Shown here: positions 17,313-27,224 of the stretch, piece by piece
Layout of the letters: each line of letters starts with the position of its first letter
Position numbering within the stretch: position 1 is the stretch's first letter
Source: Acidithiobacillus ferridurans
GTDB lineage: Bacteria; Pseudomonadota; Gammaproteobacteria; Acidithiobacillales; Acidithiobacillaceae
Direction: 5' to 3'
DNA length: 64,000 bases
Assembly (NCBI RefSeq): GCF_003966655.1
Contig: NZ_AP018795.1
Coordinates: 2,683,501 to 2,747,500 of the forward strand
Notes under the pieces: generated by a model
What the model was told of the DNA's origin: nothing
What the model saw: the letters and a program-made list of their open reading frames with translations, nothing else
Database searches by the model: none
Program-made: the position numbers and the translations under genes

Positions 17313-18012
17313 CCGGGACTGCTTTGCGCGCCTGACTCAGGTAGTTGACGCTGACATCATCGCTCAGACGCGCGCGGTGGCGGATCGGATCAAAGTGCAT
17401 GCCCTTGAGGGCCATGGTCTGCAGATGACTTTGGCGGGTCATGGCCAGTAACTCGCTGGGCCGGATGAACTTCCGATAGTCGTGGGTTCCGCGCGGGAGC
17501 AGCCCAAGCAGGTATTCGGCACCGACTATGGCCATCAGATAGCTTTGGGGGCCGCGATTGAGCGTGGCAAAAAAGGCATCTCCGCCGGGACGCAGCATGC
17601 GGGCGCAGGCATCCACGACGGCGGCAGGATCCGGCACATGCTCCAGCATTTCCATGCAGGTCACCACGTCGTAATACTCCGGTTTTTCCGTGGCCAGATC
17701 TTCGACGGCGATCTGCCGGTAGTCGATGTGGAGATGGTTGGCTTCCGCATGGGCGCGCGCCATGTCCAGGCCGTCCCCAGCAAGATCGATCCCGGTAACC
17801 TCCGCCCCCTGACGCGCCATGGCTTCGGCGAGGAGCCCGCCCCCGGTACCCACGTCCAGCACCTTTTTGGCCGCCAGCCCGCCACAGCCTCTGGCGATAA
17901 AATCCAGGCGCAACGGGTTGATTTCATGCAGAGTACGAAATGGCCCATCGGTATCCCACCACTGACCGGAGAGGGCGTCGAATTTGTTGACTTCAGCCTG
18001 ATCACTATTCAT
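17305..18012 (-). CDS. ubiG: Ubiquinone biosynthesis O-methyltransferase
   Basis: SAM-dependent enzyme performing both O-methylations of ubiquinone synthesis. The 235-residue protein starts MNSDQAEVNKFDALSGQWWD, as is usual for UbiG. It contains the SAM-binding motif VLDVGTGGGLLAEAMARQGA, then VTGIDLAGDGLDMA, CMEMLEHVPDPAAVV and TLNRGPQSYL. The start overlaps the mtaD stop (ATGA) and the stop overlaps gph. Quinone synthesis would serve the respiratory chain of a lithotroph. Confidence 0.95.
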   Translation of the reverse strand: MNSDQAEVNKFDALSGQWWDTDGPFRTLHEINPLRLDFIARGCGGLAAKKVLDVGTGGGLLAEAMARQGAEVTGIDLAGDGLDMARAHAEANHLHIDYRQIAVEDLATEKPEYYDVVTCMEMLEHVPDPAAVVDACARMLRPGGDAFFATLNRGPQSYLMAIVGAEYLLGLLPRGTHDYRKFIRPSELLAMTRQSHLQTMALKGMHFDPIRHRARLSDDVSVNYLSQARKAVPDV

Positions 18013-19334
18013 CTGTCACTATCCTTTTCACGAATGCGCTCTACCCAGCCCCGGACGCGTGCGAACAGTTCCTGCGTGTCCCAATCCACGGCTCGGCCTT
18101 CGACGACACGCGGATTACCGTTTACCCAGACATGGCTGACCTGATCGCGGCCCGCACAATACACCACCTGCGAGACCGGGTCGTACACTGGATAAGTCGC
18201 CGGGTGATCCAGGTCAATGGCGATGCAGTCGGCGGCTTTGCCAGGTTCCAGACTGCCCGTTTCCCCGCCCCAGCCGATGGCTTCCGCGCCCCCCAGGGTT
18301 GCAGCCTCCAATGCCTCCCAGGCGGGGAAAGCGGTGGGGTCCCCGCTCACGCCTTTCGCCAACAAGGCTGCGGTGCGCAATTCACCCAGCATGTCGAGGT
18401 CGTTGTTGCTGGCCGCGCCATCGGTGCCGATCGCCAACGGGGTGCCCTGTTTGCGCAGGGTGGCCACCGGTGCCATTCCCGAGGCCAGCTTCAGATTGGA
18501 TTCGGGGCAGTGGGCTATCCGCAGGCCGCTATTCCGGCTGATCGCCAGGTCCTCTTCATTCAACTGGGTCATGTGAACGGCAAGAAAGTGCTGATTCAAT
18601 AGCCCCAGTCGGGCCAGCCGCGCCAGCGGTCGCATGCCGTCTCGGGCGATGGCCTCATCGATTTCATGCGCTGTCTCGTGGACGTGCATATGCAGGGGCA
18701 GTTTTTCGCTGGCGGCCAGATCGCGCGCGCCGCAGAGCCCCGCATCGCCCACCGTGTACGGCGCGTGCGGCGCAATGCTCTGGTGGATGAGCGGCATCCG
18801 GCGCAGGCGCGGCAACAAGTCTGCGGCCAATTGCAGACAGGCGTCGGCGTTCGCCGCGTAAGCCGTGGGGAAGTCGATGACGACATGTCCGATGGTGGCC
18901 CGCATGCCCATGCGCTGGGCGACTTCCGCCGCGGCTTTCGGGAAGAAATACATGTCATTGAAGGTGGTGGTGCCGCCGCGCAGCATCTCTGCGACAGCCA
19001 GTTCGGTGCCTATGGCCACAAATTCGGGGCTGACAAAACGACCTTCCACAGGCCAGATATGTGCGTTCAGCCACGTCATCAGCGGAAGGTCATCCGCGAG
19101 TCCGCGCATCAGGGTCATGGCCGCATGAGTATGGGCATTGACCAGTCCGGGCATCAGGACATGTTGGTCGAGGTGAGTCGTGCTGGCCGCGGTGTAGCGC
19201 GTGAGTATGTCTGCGGCGGGACCGATGGCGATGATACGCCCATCCTGCACCGCCAGCGCGTGATCGTGAAGCACGATGCACGGGCGAACCGGTACTACCC
19301 AACGCGCGCGAATGACCTGATCAACCGACTGCAT
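18009..19334 (-). CDS. mtaD: 5-methylthioadenosine/S-adenosylhomocysteine deaminase (amidohydrolase)
   Basis: Metal-dependent amidohydrolase of the TrzA/MtaD group, 441 residues from the ATG at 19334, which has an upstream GGAG. Metal ligands are visible in MPGLVNAHTHAAMTLMRG, HMHVHETAHEIDEA, LAVHMTQLNEED and AIGTDGAASNNDLDM. An upstream in-frame extension lacks family similarity. It overlaps ubiG: deaminating S-adenosylhomocysteine or methylthioadenosine would clear the by-product of the UbiG methylation, a sensible functional link. The exact substrate is inferred. Confidence 0.88.
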   Translation of the reverse strand: MQSVDQVIRARWVVPVRPCIVLHDHALAVQDGRIIAIGPAADILTRYTAASTTHLDQHVLMPGLVNAHTHAAMTLMRGLADDLPLMTWLNAHIWPVEGRFVSPEFVAIGTELAVAEMLRGGTTTFNDMYFFPKAAAEVAQRMGMRATIGHVVIDFPTAYAANADACLQLAADLLPRLRRMPLIHQSIAPHAPYTVGDAGLCGARDLAASEKLPLHMHVHETAHEIDEAIARDGMRPLARLARLGLLNQHFLAVHMTQLNEEDLAISRNSGLRIAHCPESNLKLASGMAPVATLRKQGTPLAIGTDGAASNNDLDMLGELRTAALLAKGVSGDPTAFPAWEALEAATLGGAEAIGWGGETGSLEPGKAADCIAIDLDHPATYPVYDPVSQVVYCAGRDQVSHVWVNGNPRVVEGRAVDWDTQELFARVRGWVERIREKDSDR

Positions 19335-19414
19335 TCCCGATTTCTCCAAACCCACACCGGACCTCTGCCTACTGGAAACGGAAGGCATTATATTAGCACA
19401 GGGGTGGCCCCGGA

Positions 19415-20584
19415 TCAGCCGTTGATAATCCGCCTGATCGCCTCGGCATAGGCCCATACCGTTGCCGAGTAATAGGTATTCGGGTTGTAGCCCATGATGG
19501 CGTAGAAATTCGGGTAGGCGATGAACAGGGTCGGACCATGCTCAGTCTGCAGACGCAGCAGGCCTACGGGCGTGGATCCCGGCAGTCCGGAAGGCAGCTC
19601 CGGACGGATGTCGGCGGCGCGTAGTTGCGCCAGCGGATGCCTGCCTTGCAGAAATGGCGCTACATTCGTTCCCCGATTGCCGGATACTTGGCTCAGCACC
19701 GGCTGCCCCGGCTGCCAGCCGTGGCCACGGAAGAAGTTGGCAGTGGAAGCGAGGACGTCGGCCGGTGAACGCCACAGGTTGGGCATCGGCCCGCCGGGAG
19801 GATCATTCCAGGTGACCCCGTAGCGCAGGTAACTGCTGGCGAGAAACTGGGACATGCCCATGGCACCCGCCGGTGAACCCTGGAGTGTCCCCGGAGGGAC
19901 GCCCAACCGCTGCGCGAGCTTCAGAGTTTCCGCGGTTTGATGCAGAAAAAACCGGCGCCGCCCCGGTAATGCCAATGCCAGGCTCAAATTGCTGTTGAGC
20001 ACGGAAAAATTGCCCAAAAAAGTCCCGAAACCGGTTTCGATATTCAGGATACCCATCAGAATCGGTCCGGGGACCCCGTATTTTTGACTGACGGCTTGCA
20101 GTAATGCGGCGTGACCGCGCCAGAACTGTACTCCCCGGTCCAGACGGTCCTGCTGCACAAAACGATCCCGATAACGCCACCATGGATAAGGTATCGCGGG
20201 AGCGGCAGAAGGAGGTGAGGGCGTCATTATTTCCACTGCGCGGGCATTGAAACGGGCGTTTTGCAGGGCAGAAATCACATAGCCGGCGGGCAGGCCATCC
20301 CGCTCCTGCAGGTGGCAGGCGATTTCCTGCATGCGTTGCTGATAGCGGAGCGGGAAATTCTGGAATGCCACATTGCTGACACAGGTGCTGCCGGCCTTCT
20401 GGGCGGGCGTGGCGCTGGGCTGCTCGGGCACGGGTGCCGCAGGCAGCGGCAGCGGGGCTGGTGCCATGACTGCTGGTGCAGCCGGTGGATTCACCGGGCC
20501 GACGTTGGTCGCGCAGGCCGACGAGGCTGCGGCTATACAGGTCGCCAGTATCGTCATCGGAAGTAAAGCCCATTTTTTATGCAT
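19415..20584 (-). CDS. mltB: Lytic murein transglycosylase, MltB family
   Basis: A 389-residue exported enzyme that cleaves the MurNAc-GlcNAc bond of peptidoglycan. Residues 1-25 form a signal peptide; a cysteine in AASSACAT could be a lipobox, though a weak one. A Pro/Ala-rich linker follows. The catalytic domain shows VSQKYGVPGPILMGILNIET, with the catalytic Glu in NIETGFG, then SPAGAMGMSQFLASSYLRYG and the C-terminal YYSATVWAYAEAIRR. The start at 20584 (MHKKWALLP) is chosen because it begins the signal peptide. Confidence 0.88.
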   Translation of the reverse strand: MHKKWALLPMTILATCIAAASSACATNVGPVNPPAAPAVMAPAPLPLPAAPVPEQPSATPAQKAGSTCVSNVAFQNFPLRYQQRMQEIACHLQERDGLPAGYVISALQNARFNARAVEIMTPSPPSAAPAIPYPWWRYRDRFVQQDRLDRGVQFWRGHAALLQAVSQKYGVPGPILMGILNIETGFGTFLGNFSVLNSNLSLALALPGRRRFFLHQTAETLKLAQRLGVPPGTLQGSPAGAMGMSQFLASSYLRYGVTWNDPPGGPMPNLWRSPADVLASTANFFRGHGWQPGQPVLSQVSGNRGTNVAPFLQGRHPLAQLRAADIRPELPSGLPGSTPVGLLRLQTEHGPTLFIAYPNFYAIMGYNPNTYYSATVWAYAEAIRRIING

Positions 20585-20634
20585 GATATTTTCACCAACG
20601 AAGATTCCGGAAATATTCGATGGCAATCGCCGGG

Positions 20635-21201
20635 TCAAGGGGCCCGCATCGCCAACAGTTCAGGGGGCATGGGACGCCGCACACCATCCAGACGCTCCGC
20701 CCAGTAAGGAATTCGCAAGCTTTGTACCGCCACCCCCTGACGGGGGTTCAGAGCGCTGACGAACTGATCTCCGCCGATATAGATGCCGACGTGGGAAAAG
20801 GGTTGGCCCATGGTGTTGAAAAATACCAGATCACCTGGACGAATGCGCCTGGGGTTTACCGCAGGCAGGGCGGCAGCCTGGGAAAAAGAGGTTCGGGGAA
20901 TGTCAATGCCGGCGCGGCGCAATACATACTGAATGAATCCGCTGCAATCGAACCCCGTCCGAGGACTGTCTCCACCCCATTGATAAGGTTTGCCAATTTC
21001 TGCGATCGTATGCACGAGCACGGCATCGAGTATGGTGGTTTCCGCGCGATTGTGGTAAGCGGATGATGCGTTATCGGAAGATCGGTCTGCGGGCGGCGGC
21101 GTCATGGTGGCACAGCCGCTGAGGGTCATGGTCAGCAACAGCAGAAGTCCGCCCCCACGCTTCACGGAGCCCCCAGGTGACATAACGCGTTGCTTTCGCA
21201 T
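20635..21201 (-). CDS. NlpC/P60-family lipoprotein peptidase
   Basis: A 188-residue lipoprotein. The signal sequence ends at a lipobox (MTLSGC). The NlpC/P60 cysteine-peptidase domain has the catalytic Cys in TGFDCSGFIQYVLRRAG and the catalytic His in QPFSHVGIYIGGDQF, preceded by GKPYQWGGDSP. Such enzymes cut gamma-D-Glu-DAP bonds of murein stem peptides. The start at 21201 has a GGAAGAGGA ribosome site. It lies 50 bases upstream of the MltB-type gene, so both wall hydrolases may be co-transcribed. Confidence 0.9.
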   Translation of the reverse strand: MRKQRVMSPGGSVKRGGGLLLLLTMTLSGCATMTPPPADRSSDNASSAYHNRAETTILDAVLVHTIAEIGKPYQWGGDSPRTGFDCSGFIQYVLRRAGIDIPRTSFSQAAALPAVNPRRIRPGDLVFFNTMGQPFSHVGIYIGGDQFVSALNPRQGVAVQSLRIPYWAERLDGVRRPMPPELLAMRAP

Positions 21202-21330
21202 CGTCCTCTTCCCCCTTCTTTTCTCTATGAAAAGTAGATAGCCCAAATGTGCCAGTTTGGCAAGGGGAAGTTCCGATTCTGCAGTGGTTCTTGACGCACG
21301 TTGCACAGAAGACTAGGATACGCGCACTTT

Positions 21331-21406
21331 TCCCCGGTAGCTCAGTCGGTAGAGCGGGTGACTGTTAATCACTAGGTCGGCAGTTCGAGCCTGTCCCGGG
21401 GAGCCA
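21331..21406 (+). tRNA. tRNA-Asn (GTT)
   Basis: A 76-nt cloverleaf with encoded CCA. The acceptor stem TCCCCGG pairs with CCGGGGA, the discriminator is G, and the anticodon GTT is at 21364-21366 in a CTGTTAA loop. The T-stem GGCAG/CTGTC carries the TTCGAGC loop. A terminator follows 14 bases later. It stands at the boundary between core-like and accessory DNA. Confidence 0.96.
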
Positions 21407-21419
21407 AGTAAAAACAAAT

Positions 21420-21448
21420 GGTTGCGACGAAAAATCGCAACCCTTTTT
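21420..21448 (+). terminator. Rho-independent terminator of tRNA-Asn
   Basis: Perfect 8-bp stem GGTTGCGA / TCGCAACC with an A-rich loop, followed by CTTTTT. It directly follows the tRNA. Confidence 0.9.
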
Positions 21449-21573
21449 GTTTCCTCCGGGAACATTCCTGGAACATTCAGATTATTTTGAGGGCAGCGGA
21501 CTCCCTGCGAAGCTCCGGGCGAAGTCGGAATGTCCCCTTGTGCCGGTCAACGACTCCGCCCAAAAGGGGGAGC

Positions 21574-22321
21574 TTAGTGGGGTTGGGCTGAAGCGGCGAA
21601 GCTGCGGATGGGGTGCCTTGTAATTCCGAAGCAGGGCACAGGCAGCGTATCCGGCGGAAAGCATCCGCCAAGCGCACGGGTATGCCCGGGAGTGGGGCGC
21701 TCGCGGGTAGTGCCCCCGGCGTTCCGTTTACAGGGGCCGCTGCCTGTGCGGTGGTTCCACCGGGTGCAGGGCGGGGACTTCGTGCCTTCAACCCAGGCGG
21801 GAAATGCTGCCCGGGTCCAGGTGCAGATGCTCCCCAAAACGCAGCCCCAGCCCCAGCCCGAGCAACGGGTGGCCAGCGCCCGCAAAATATCGCCTGGGCA
21901 AAGCACAGCACATGCCTGTGGCTCTTTTCGTCCCATTCCCGGAGCAGTTCATCGCAACGCGCGCTGACGGCTTCCGGGCTTTCGCCACCTGGGGCGCCAC
22001 ACCGGAAAACGCTCCATGTCGGAATTCTTCGGCGAATCTCCGCCGTCGTCAGCCCCTCATAGCGGCCATAGCCCCACTCACCGAGTCCGGGGCTCAGTTC
22101 AGGAACGGCGTAACCCGCAAGAAGGGCGGTGCGGAGGGCGCGCAGCATCGGGCTGGAATAAACCCCGTCGAAAGGACCCATCTCCATAAGGGGGTTCGGA
22201 GCGCCTGCGCGTCTTTTCGCCCCTCCGCCGTCAACTCCACGTCGGTTACGGACGTGTGCCTGCCGCTACTCGCCCACTCGGTCATGCCGTGCCGCACCAG
22301 GGTGATGGATTCCAGGTTCAT
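21574..22321 (-). pseudogene. Histidine phosphatase (phosphoglycerate-mutase-like) gene, several frameshifts
   Basis: The gene starts at 22321 with a GGAGG ribosome site and the hallmark ITLVRHGMTEW (phosphoaccepting His). After LRTPL the frame changes to GPFDGVYSSPMLRALRTALL (near 22187-22195), continuing through GEWGYGRYEGLTTAEI and a typical GGESPEAVSARCDELL block. The conserved second-His region then breaks again: HVLCFAQ, GDILRALATR and LHLDPGSISRLG are each in different frames between about 21890 and 21780. Each break is repaired by adding one base; the first lies in a C run. The start overlaps the membrane gene upstream (ATGA). The 3' limit is approximate. Confidence 0.75.
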
Positions 22322-22680
22322 GCGCACCTCCTCGATTCCGCGCAGAATGCTGGATGTGGCGGTTTCGTACAAGGTGCTCCGTCTTGAGCGCTGCCCACGA
22401 ATACTCCTCGCACCCACCACCGGGTATCCAGAAGAACTCCGGAGGCGAGGACCATAATCCCCGGCCAGAATCCAAGCCCCATTCTCGTGTATGCGGTGAC
22501 TACCGCGGGCGTCGCGGCGGTAGCGTGTAGCGCCCGCAGCCCTTGCTGTGCCGCCATCAACGTGAGCGCGGCCACGAGCACCCACGCGGTGAGACTATGC
22601 CGGCGGCCGTTCAGAAGAAACAGGGACAGCCCGGCAGTCACGCTAAACAGGAAGCTGAGGAAAAATGACCAGAAAATCAT
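22318..22680 (-). CDS. Small membrane protein, unknown
   Basis: A 120-residue protein with about three hydrophobic segments: residues 1-24 (IFWSFFLSFLFSVTAGLSLF), 30-45, and 65-85 (GFWPGIMVLASGVLL). A hydrophilic Cys-containing tail follows. I do not recognise a family. It is probably real because its TGA overlaps the ATG of the histidine-phosphatase gene (ATGA), which implies a two-gene unit. Confidence 0.55.
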   Translation of the reverse strand: MIFWSFFLSFLFSVTAGLSLFLLNGRRHSLTAWVLVAALTLMAAQQGLRALHATAATPAVVTAYTRMGLGFWPGIMVLASGVLLDTRWWVRGVFVGSAQDGAPCTKPPHPAFCAESRRCA

Positions 22681-22719
22681 GGTTACAACATTTCTGCAAT
22701 CTTTGCGGCTGGGGAATCC

Positions 22720-23097
22720 TCACTGCGTCTTTTCCCGCGCGTATTGAGCCAAAGCGCCATCCGGGGTTTTCGCCTCGACGGTGGCGACGCTCACGTATCC
22801 CCGATTTCGGAGATTGGATTCACGCCAGCCGTTGCCATAGGCGCCGACGATGATTCCCAACACCAGCCCCACCAAGGCGAAACCCAGGTTCGCTGCCGAG
22901 GCGGGAGGCTGTCCGTGGGTGATGGACATCTGAAAAAGCCCTCGCACGATGTCGATGGCTAGAAAGAGCAGCGCCCATCCCCACATTTTCTTTACCAGCA
23001 TCCAAAAGAAACCGAAAAAGAATCCCGGCCAGGAGACGCCCACCTTAACCGCTTCCAGTCCGCGCGTGGGATGTTCGAACACGTGATATGTTTTCAT
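22720..23097 (-). CDS. DUF2628-type membrane protein
   Basis: A 125-residue protein. The N-terminus MKTYHVFEHPTRGLEAVKVG, followed by FFFGFFWMLVKKMWGWALLF, is the pattern of the DUF2628 family. A second hydrophobic segment (LGFALVGLVLGIIVGAYGNG) precedes ESNLRNRGYVSVATVEA, another family hallmark. The function is unknown. It lies 40 bases before the small membrane gene, probably in the same operon. The first codons follow a 260-base divergent intergenic region shared with the next plus-strand gene. Confidence 0.75.
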   Translation of the reverse strand: MKTYHVFEHPTRGLEAVKVGVSWPGFFFGFFWMLVKKMWGWALLFLAIDIVRGLFQMSITHGQPPASAANLGFALVGLVLGIIVGAYGNGWRESNLRNRGYVSVATVEAKTPDGALAQYAREKTQ

Positions 23098-23358
23098 GCG
23101 GGGATTCCTTATGGTGGGGCGGCTTCAGGAACAAGTTAGCCCATCGCCCCGTATTTGCAAGGCCGGAGCTTCCCCAGGCCTTCAGGCATGGTCCGCTACT
23201 GGAATGTTTTGGAAAAGCCGTCGCTTCGCTTATAGTTTCAGCAATTGCTCTGGCCTGGTGTCTGTACATTCCGCTTCGGGATGGGCTCCAGTTTGTGTTA
23301 AATGGGGTTTTCCGTGTCGGCTTGGCCGACAACCCGGAGGTTATACGGAGTTTGGGGA

Positions 23359-24156
23359 ATGGTAACGATTACCGCAATGAAAATAGGGCTATTTTCCGCA
23401 ACTCTGTTTGTTCTTCTCATTGTTTTCGTCTTTTTTGGTTATCATCTCGGCCGACGACAGAGAAGACGGCGCGCCGGCGCCCAGGGCGACAACGATAATG
23501 GCGGGGGCAGCCATGTCGGCGGAACCGTATTTACCCTGATTGGGCTGCTTTTGGGATTTACGCTTTCCGCTGCCGCCACAGGCTTCCAGCAGCGGCAGGT
23601 CCTGATTGCTCAAGAAGCCAACGCCATTGGCACCGCCTATCTGCGCCTGGACCTGCTGCCCAAGCCTGACCAAGCGCCGTTGCGGTCCTTATTCCGGGAG
23701 TATTTACAGGCACGGCTGGATACCTATAAGGCCGCCGTGGGGTCCCCAGCCGCACATACGGCTTATCTGCGGAGCCTCAAACTGCAGGCCGCCCTTTGGC
23801 AACAGGGCACTACCGCCGCCCTTACCACGAATAACACGGCCATCATCAGTCTGACGGCATCGGCGCTCAATGCGACATTCGACATCACCACAACGCGACT
23901 GGTCGCCGCGCGTACCCACCCGCCCCTGGTCCTTTTTATCCTGTTATTCGGCGTGGCGCTGATGGCCGCCCTACTTGTGGGCTACGGCATGGCCTCCAGC
24001 CCCAGGATATCCTGGCTGCAGACCATTCTCTTTGCTGCGGCGCTCTCCATCACCCTGTTTACCATCATAGATATGGAATATCCACGGCTGGGTTTTGTTC
24101 GTGTGGATTTGGCGGATAGGGTCCTCATGGATACTCTGCAGGGGATGCGGCAATGA
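23359..24156 (+). CDS. DUF4239-like (bestrophin-like) membrane protein
   Basis: A 265-residue protein with an N-terminal helix (IGLFSATLFVLLIVFVFFGY), a basic stretch, a second helix (FTLIGLLLGFTLSAAATGFQ), a long soluble loop, and two C-terminal helices. The order 'LIGLLLGFTLS...A..R...L..EANAIGTAYLR' is typical of the DUF4239 group. The start at 23359 has an upstream GGAG; MKIGLF at 23377 is an alternative. The last codon overlaps the next ATG (ATGA), so the two membrane genes are coupled. No function is known. Confidence 0.7.
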   Translation: MVTITAMKIGLFSATLFVLLIVFVFFGYHLGRRQRRRRAGAQGDNDNGGGSHVGGTVFTLIGLLLGFTLSAAATGFQQRQVLIAQEANAIGTAYLRLDLLPKPDQAPLRSLFREYLQARLDTYKAAVGSPAAHTAYLRSLKLQAALWQQGTTAALTTNNTAIISLTASALNATFDITTTRLVAARTHPPLVLFILLFGVALMAALLVGYGMASSPRISWLQTILFAAALSITLFTIIDMEYPRLGFVRVDLADRVLMDTLQGMRQ

Positions 24157-24902
24157 ACGGGTCCCCTTTGCAAGCGGGCGTGACACGAGGGCACCGCTTC
24201 AAACCGCTCGTGGCCACATCCGCAGCTCTCGGCTGGATGGCCCTCGCGCTGCAGTTCGCCCTGTCCCTGCAATTGTCCATCGCGCACGGTAAGGGCGTGC
24301 TTGGCGGGCTGGTCATCTATTTCAGCTTCTTCACCATCCTGACGAACTTGCTGGTGGCGTTGGCGCTGACCGCCTCTCTGTTGCCGGTACGGTCCGGCGT
24401 TATCGAATTCTTGACGCGGCCGGGGGTGAATACAGGTATTGCGGCAAGCATCGCCCTGGTGGGTATCGCCTACGCCCTGCTTCTGCAACATCTATGGCAT
24501 CCGGAAGGGCTCCAACTCGTGGCCGATATGCTGCTCCATTATGTCATGCCGTCGCTCTTCCTGGTCTACTGGTGGGTTGCCGTCCCGAGAGGGGATGTGC
24601 GCTGGACGAGTGTTTTCGCCTGGATGCTCTACCCGGTCCTCTATTTTTTGTACGCCATGACGCGCGGCGCCCTGTCCGGTGTTTACCCCTATCCATTCAT
24701 CAATGCGGCGGAACTGGGCTACGAGCAAGCCCTGGCGAACGCTTTTGGGGTTTTGGCAGGTTTTATCGTGCTCGCGCTGCTTCTGGTTGTCATGGGGCGC
24801 TTCAAGGGACGTGCTGCATCCAGTCTTGCGGTGCGGAAGCCCCTTCCTTCCCTCGTCCCGGAACGGCGGTCGCGGACTGATGGCGAGAGTGATGTCCAGT
24901 GA
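24153..24902 (+). CDS. Pr6Pr-family integral membrane protein
   Basis: A 249-residue protein with six predicted membrane helices. The blocks YFSFFTILTNLLVALALTAS, GIAYALLLQHLWHPEGLQLV, ADMLLHYVMPSLFLVYWW and YPFINAAELGY are characteristic of the Pr6Pr / FAR-17a/AIG1-like family. The function in bacteria is unknown. It starts inside the previous gene's stop. It is the last gene before the type I restriction locus, and the 79-base gap to hsdM may hold that operon's promoter. Confidence 0.78.
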   Translation: MNGSPLQAGVTRGHRFKPLVATSAALGWMALALQFALSLQLSIAHGKGVLGGLVIYFSFFTILTNLLVALALTASLLPVRSGVIEFLTRPGVNTGIAASIALVGIAYALLLQHLWHPEGLQLVADMLLHYVMPSLFLVYWWVAVPRGDVRWTSVFAWMLYPVLYFLYAMTRGALSGVYPYPFINAAELGYEQALANAFGVLAGFIVLALLLVVMGRFKGRAASSLAVRKPLPSLVPERRSRTDGESDVQ

Positions 24903-24981
24903 CACGGCATAACTGGCCCATAAACGTCCGCTCCGCTAGACTCGGGCCGAGCATTGCCGCCGAAAACGAGAAGAAATAACC

Positions 24982-27135
24982 GTGAACCAGCAAAACATCT
25001 CCGCACTCATCTGGGCCGTGGCCGACTTGCTCCGGGGCGACTTCAAGCAATCCGAATATGGGCGGGTGATTCTGCCCTTCACCGTCCTGCGGCGACTGGA
25101 TTGCGTGCTCGCCCCCACGCGGGCGGCGGCCCTCGCCGAATACCGCGCAAAATCCGCAGCCAAGCTGCCCTTCGTGGAATTCGTCCGGCGTGCGGCCGGG
25201 CAGTCCTTTTTCAATCTCTTCCCCAGGACCTGCCGGGACTACTGGGTGACGCCGACAATCTGCGCAATAACCTGCAAGCCTATGTGCGGGCCTTTTCCAC
25301 GGACGTGCAAGACATCTTCACCCGCTTCGATTTTCCCGCCACCATCGAGCGGCTGCACAAGGCGGGGCTGCTGTATCTCGTCACCGAGAAATTCACCAGC
25401 CTCAACCTGCATCCCGACGCCCTCAGCAATTACCAGATGGGCCTGCTGTTCGAGGAACTCCTGCGGCGTTTCGCGGAGATGTCCAACGAAACGGCCGGAG
25501 AGCACTTTACGCCGCGGGAAGTCATTCACCTGATGGTGGAACTCCTGTTTACGGAAGATGACGCGGCGCTGGCCCGGGGTGGCATCGTCCGCACCTTGTA
25601 CGACCCGGCGGCAGGCACCGGCGGGATGCTTTCGGTGGCGGCGGAGCATCTGCACAGTCTCAATCCCGACGCCCGCCTGACCATGTTCGGCCAGGAACTC
25701 AATGACGAATCCTACGCCACCTGCAAAGCGGATATGCTCATTCGCGGCCAGGATGTGGCCAATATCGTTCCGGGGAACACCCTGTCCGACGACGGCCATC
25801 GCGGCAAGCACTTCGATTACATGCTGTCCAACCCGCCCTTCGGCGTCGAGTGGAAGAAAGTCGAGGCCACTGTCCGCGAAGAACACGAGGACATGGGCTA
25901 CCGGGGACGCTTCGGCCCCGGACTGCCGCGCATCTCCGATGGCTCCCTGCTGTTTCTCCTGCACCTGCTATCCAAAATGCGCCCAGAGAAGGAGGGCGGC
26001 AGCCGTATCGGCATCGTCCTCAACGGCTCGCCGCTGTTCACCGGCAGCGCCGGCAGCGGGGAGTCGGAGATTCGCCGCTACGTGCTGGAACAGGATTATG
26101 TGGAAGCCATCGTGGCGTTACCCACGGATATGTTCTTCAACACCGGTATCGCCACTTATGTGTGGATACTCACCAACCGCAAGCCGGAGGAGAAACGCGG
26201 GAAAGTACAACTCAATCGACGGTTCCGGTTTCTGGCGCAAGATGCGCAAGAGTCTGGGCTCCAAGCGCCGGGAACTCGCCCCGGAACACATCAAGGCGAT
26301 TTCGCAAATGCTGGGCGTCGGGGAGGCACTGGACCAGGCGGTACTCCTCGATGCCGAGGGCAAGGAGCGCACGCGGGTGGTGCTGTTCGAGGGCACTCCG
26401 GTACCGGAACCCGTAGACGGGGGTACCGTGAAAGTCCGTCCCGTCTCCAGGATATTTCGCATGACGGACTTCGGTTATCGCACCGTCACCGTGGAAAGGC
26501 CCCTGCGGCTGCGATTCCAGATGACTCCGGAACGTCTGCAGGAATACGAAGGAAAACTGCGGGAGAAACTGGACGGGAATGGGCGTGGACCGAGACGGGT
26601 CCGCAGCGTCGAGGCCCAGGCACAGGCCCTCCGTGAGATGGATGGGTTACTGGATGACGCCGAAGCCGTGTTCCAGGCGTTTGGAGACACCCCTGATGAC
26701 AACTGGAACACCCTGTGGCCGCGCATCGAGGGGATTCTGGAAGCCCGAGGCAGCCGCTATACCCCGGCAAGCCGCAAGGCGTTCCGGGACGCGTTCACGG
26801 AATCCTGCCCGGATGCGGCACCCGTGGAAAGCGGGAAGCGTAACGGCCCGAAGTATGAGCCGGATTCCGGGCTGCGGGACACGGAGAACGTGCCCCTGGG
26901 CGAGGACGTGTACGCGTATTTCCAGCGGGAAGTCCTGCCCCATGTCCCGGATGCGTGGATTGACGAATCCAAACGGGACGCAAAGGACGGCAAAGTGGGC
27001 GTAGTCGGGTATGAGATACCCTTCAACCGGCATTTCTACGTGTTCGAGCCGCCCCGGAGTCTGGCGGAGATTGATGCGGATTTGAAGGCGTGCACCGGGC
27101 GGATACTCCGAATGCTGGGGGAGATGTCGGCATAA
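24982..27135 (+). pseudogene. hsdM: Type I restriction-modification DNA methyltransferase HsdM, two frameshifts
   Basis: Adenine-N6 methyltransferase subunit, readable across three frames. It starts [20 protein letters not shown]. The frame shifts at the CCCC of 25221-25224 (one C short) into [13 protein letters not shown] and the catalytic domain, with SAM motif [16 protein letters not shown] and motif [10 protein letters not shown]. It shifts back at 26214-26215 (one extra A) into [17 protein letters not shown] and a long C-terminal helical region. Repaired, the product is about 718 residues, normal for large HsdM proteins. Stops in both broken frames would give inactive fragments unless the breaks are sequencing errors. 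Downstream a VapBC pair separates it from hsdS. Confidence 0.88.
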
Positions 27136-27224
27136 ACGATGAGGGCAACTTGCCGCCACCCAGCAAAATGGTAAGCTGGTTTCATGGATGGCGTTGGCTA
27201 GTACCCCACGAGCAAGGAGGCATC

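Noticed and set aside
23088-23498. Plus-strand open frame with a hydrophobic segment (SLIVSAIALAWCLYIP)
   Set aside because: It lacks a start with a ribosome site and runs far into the DUF4239-like gene in another frame; treated as chance.
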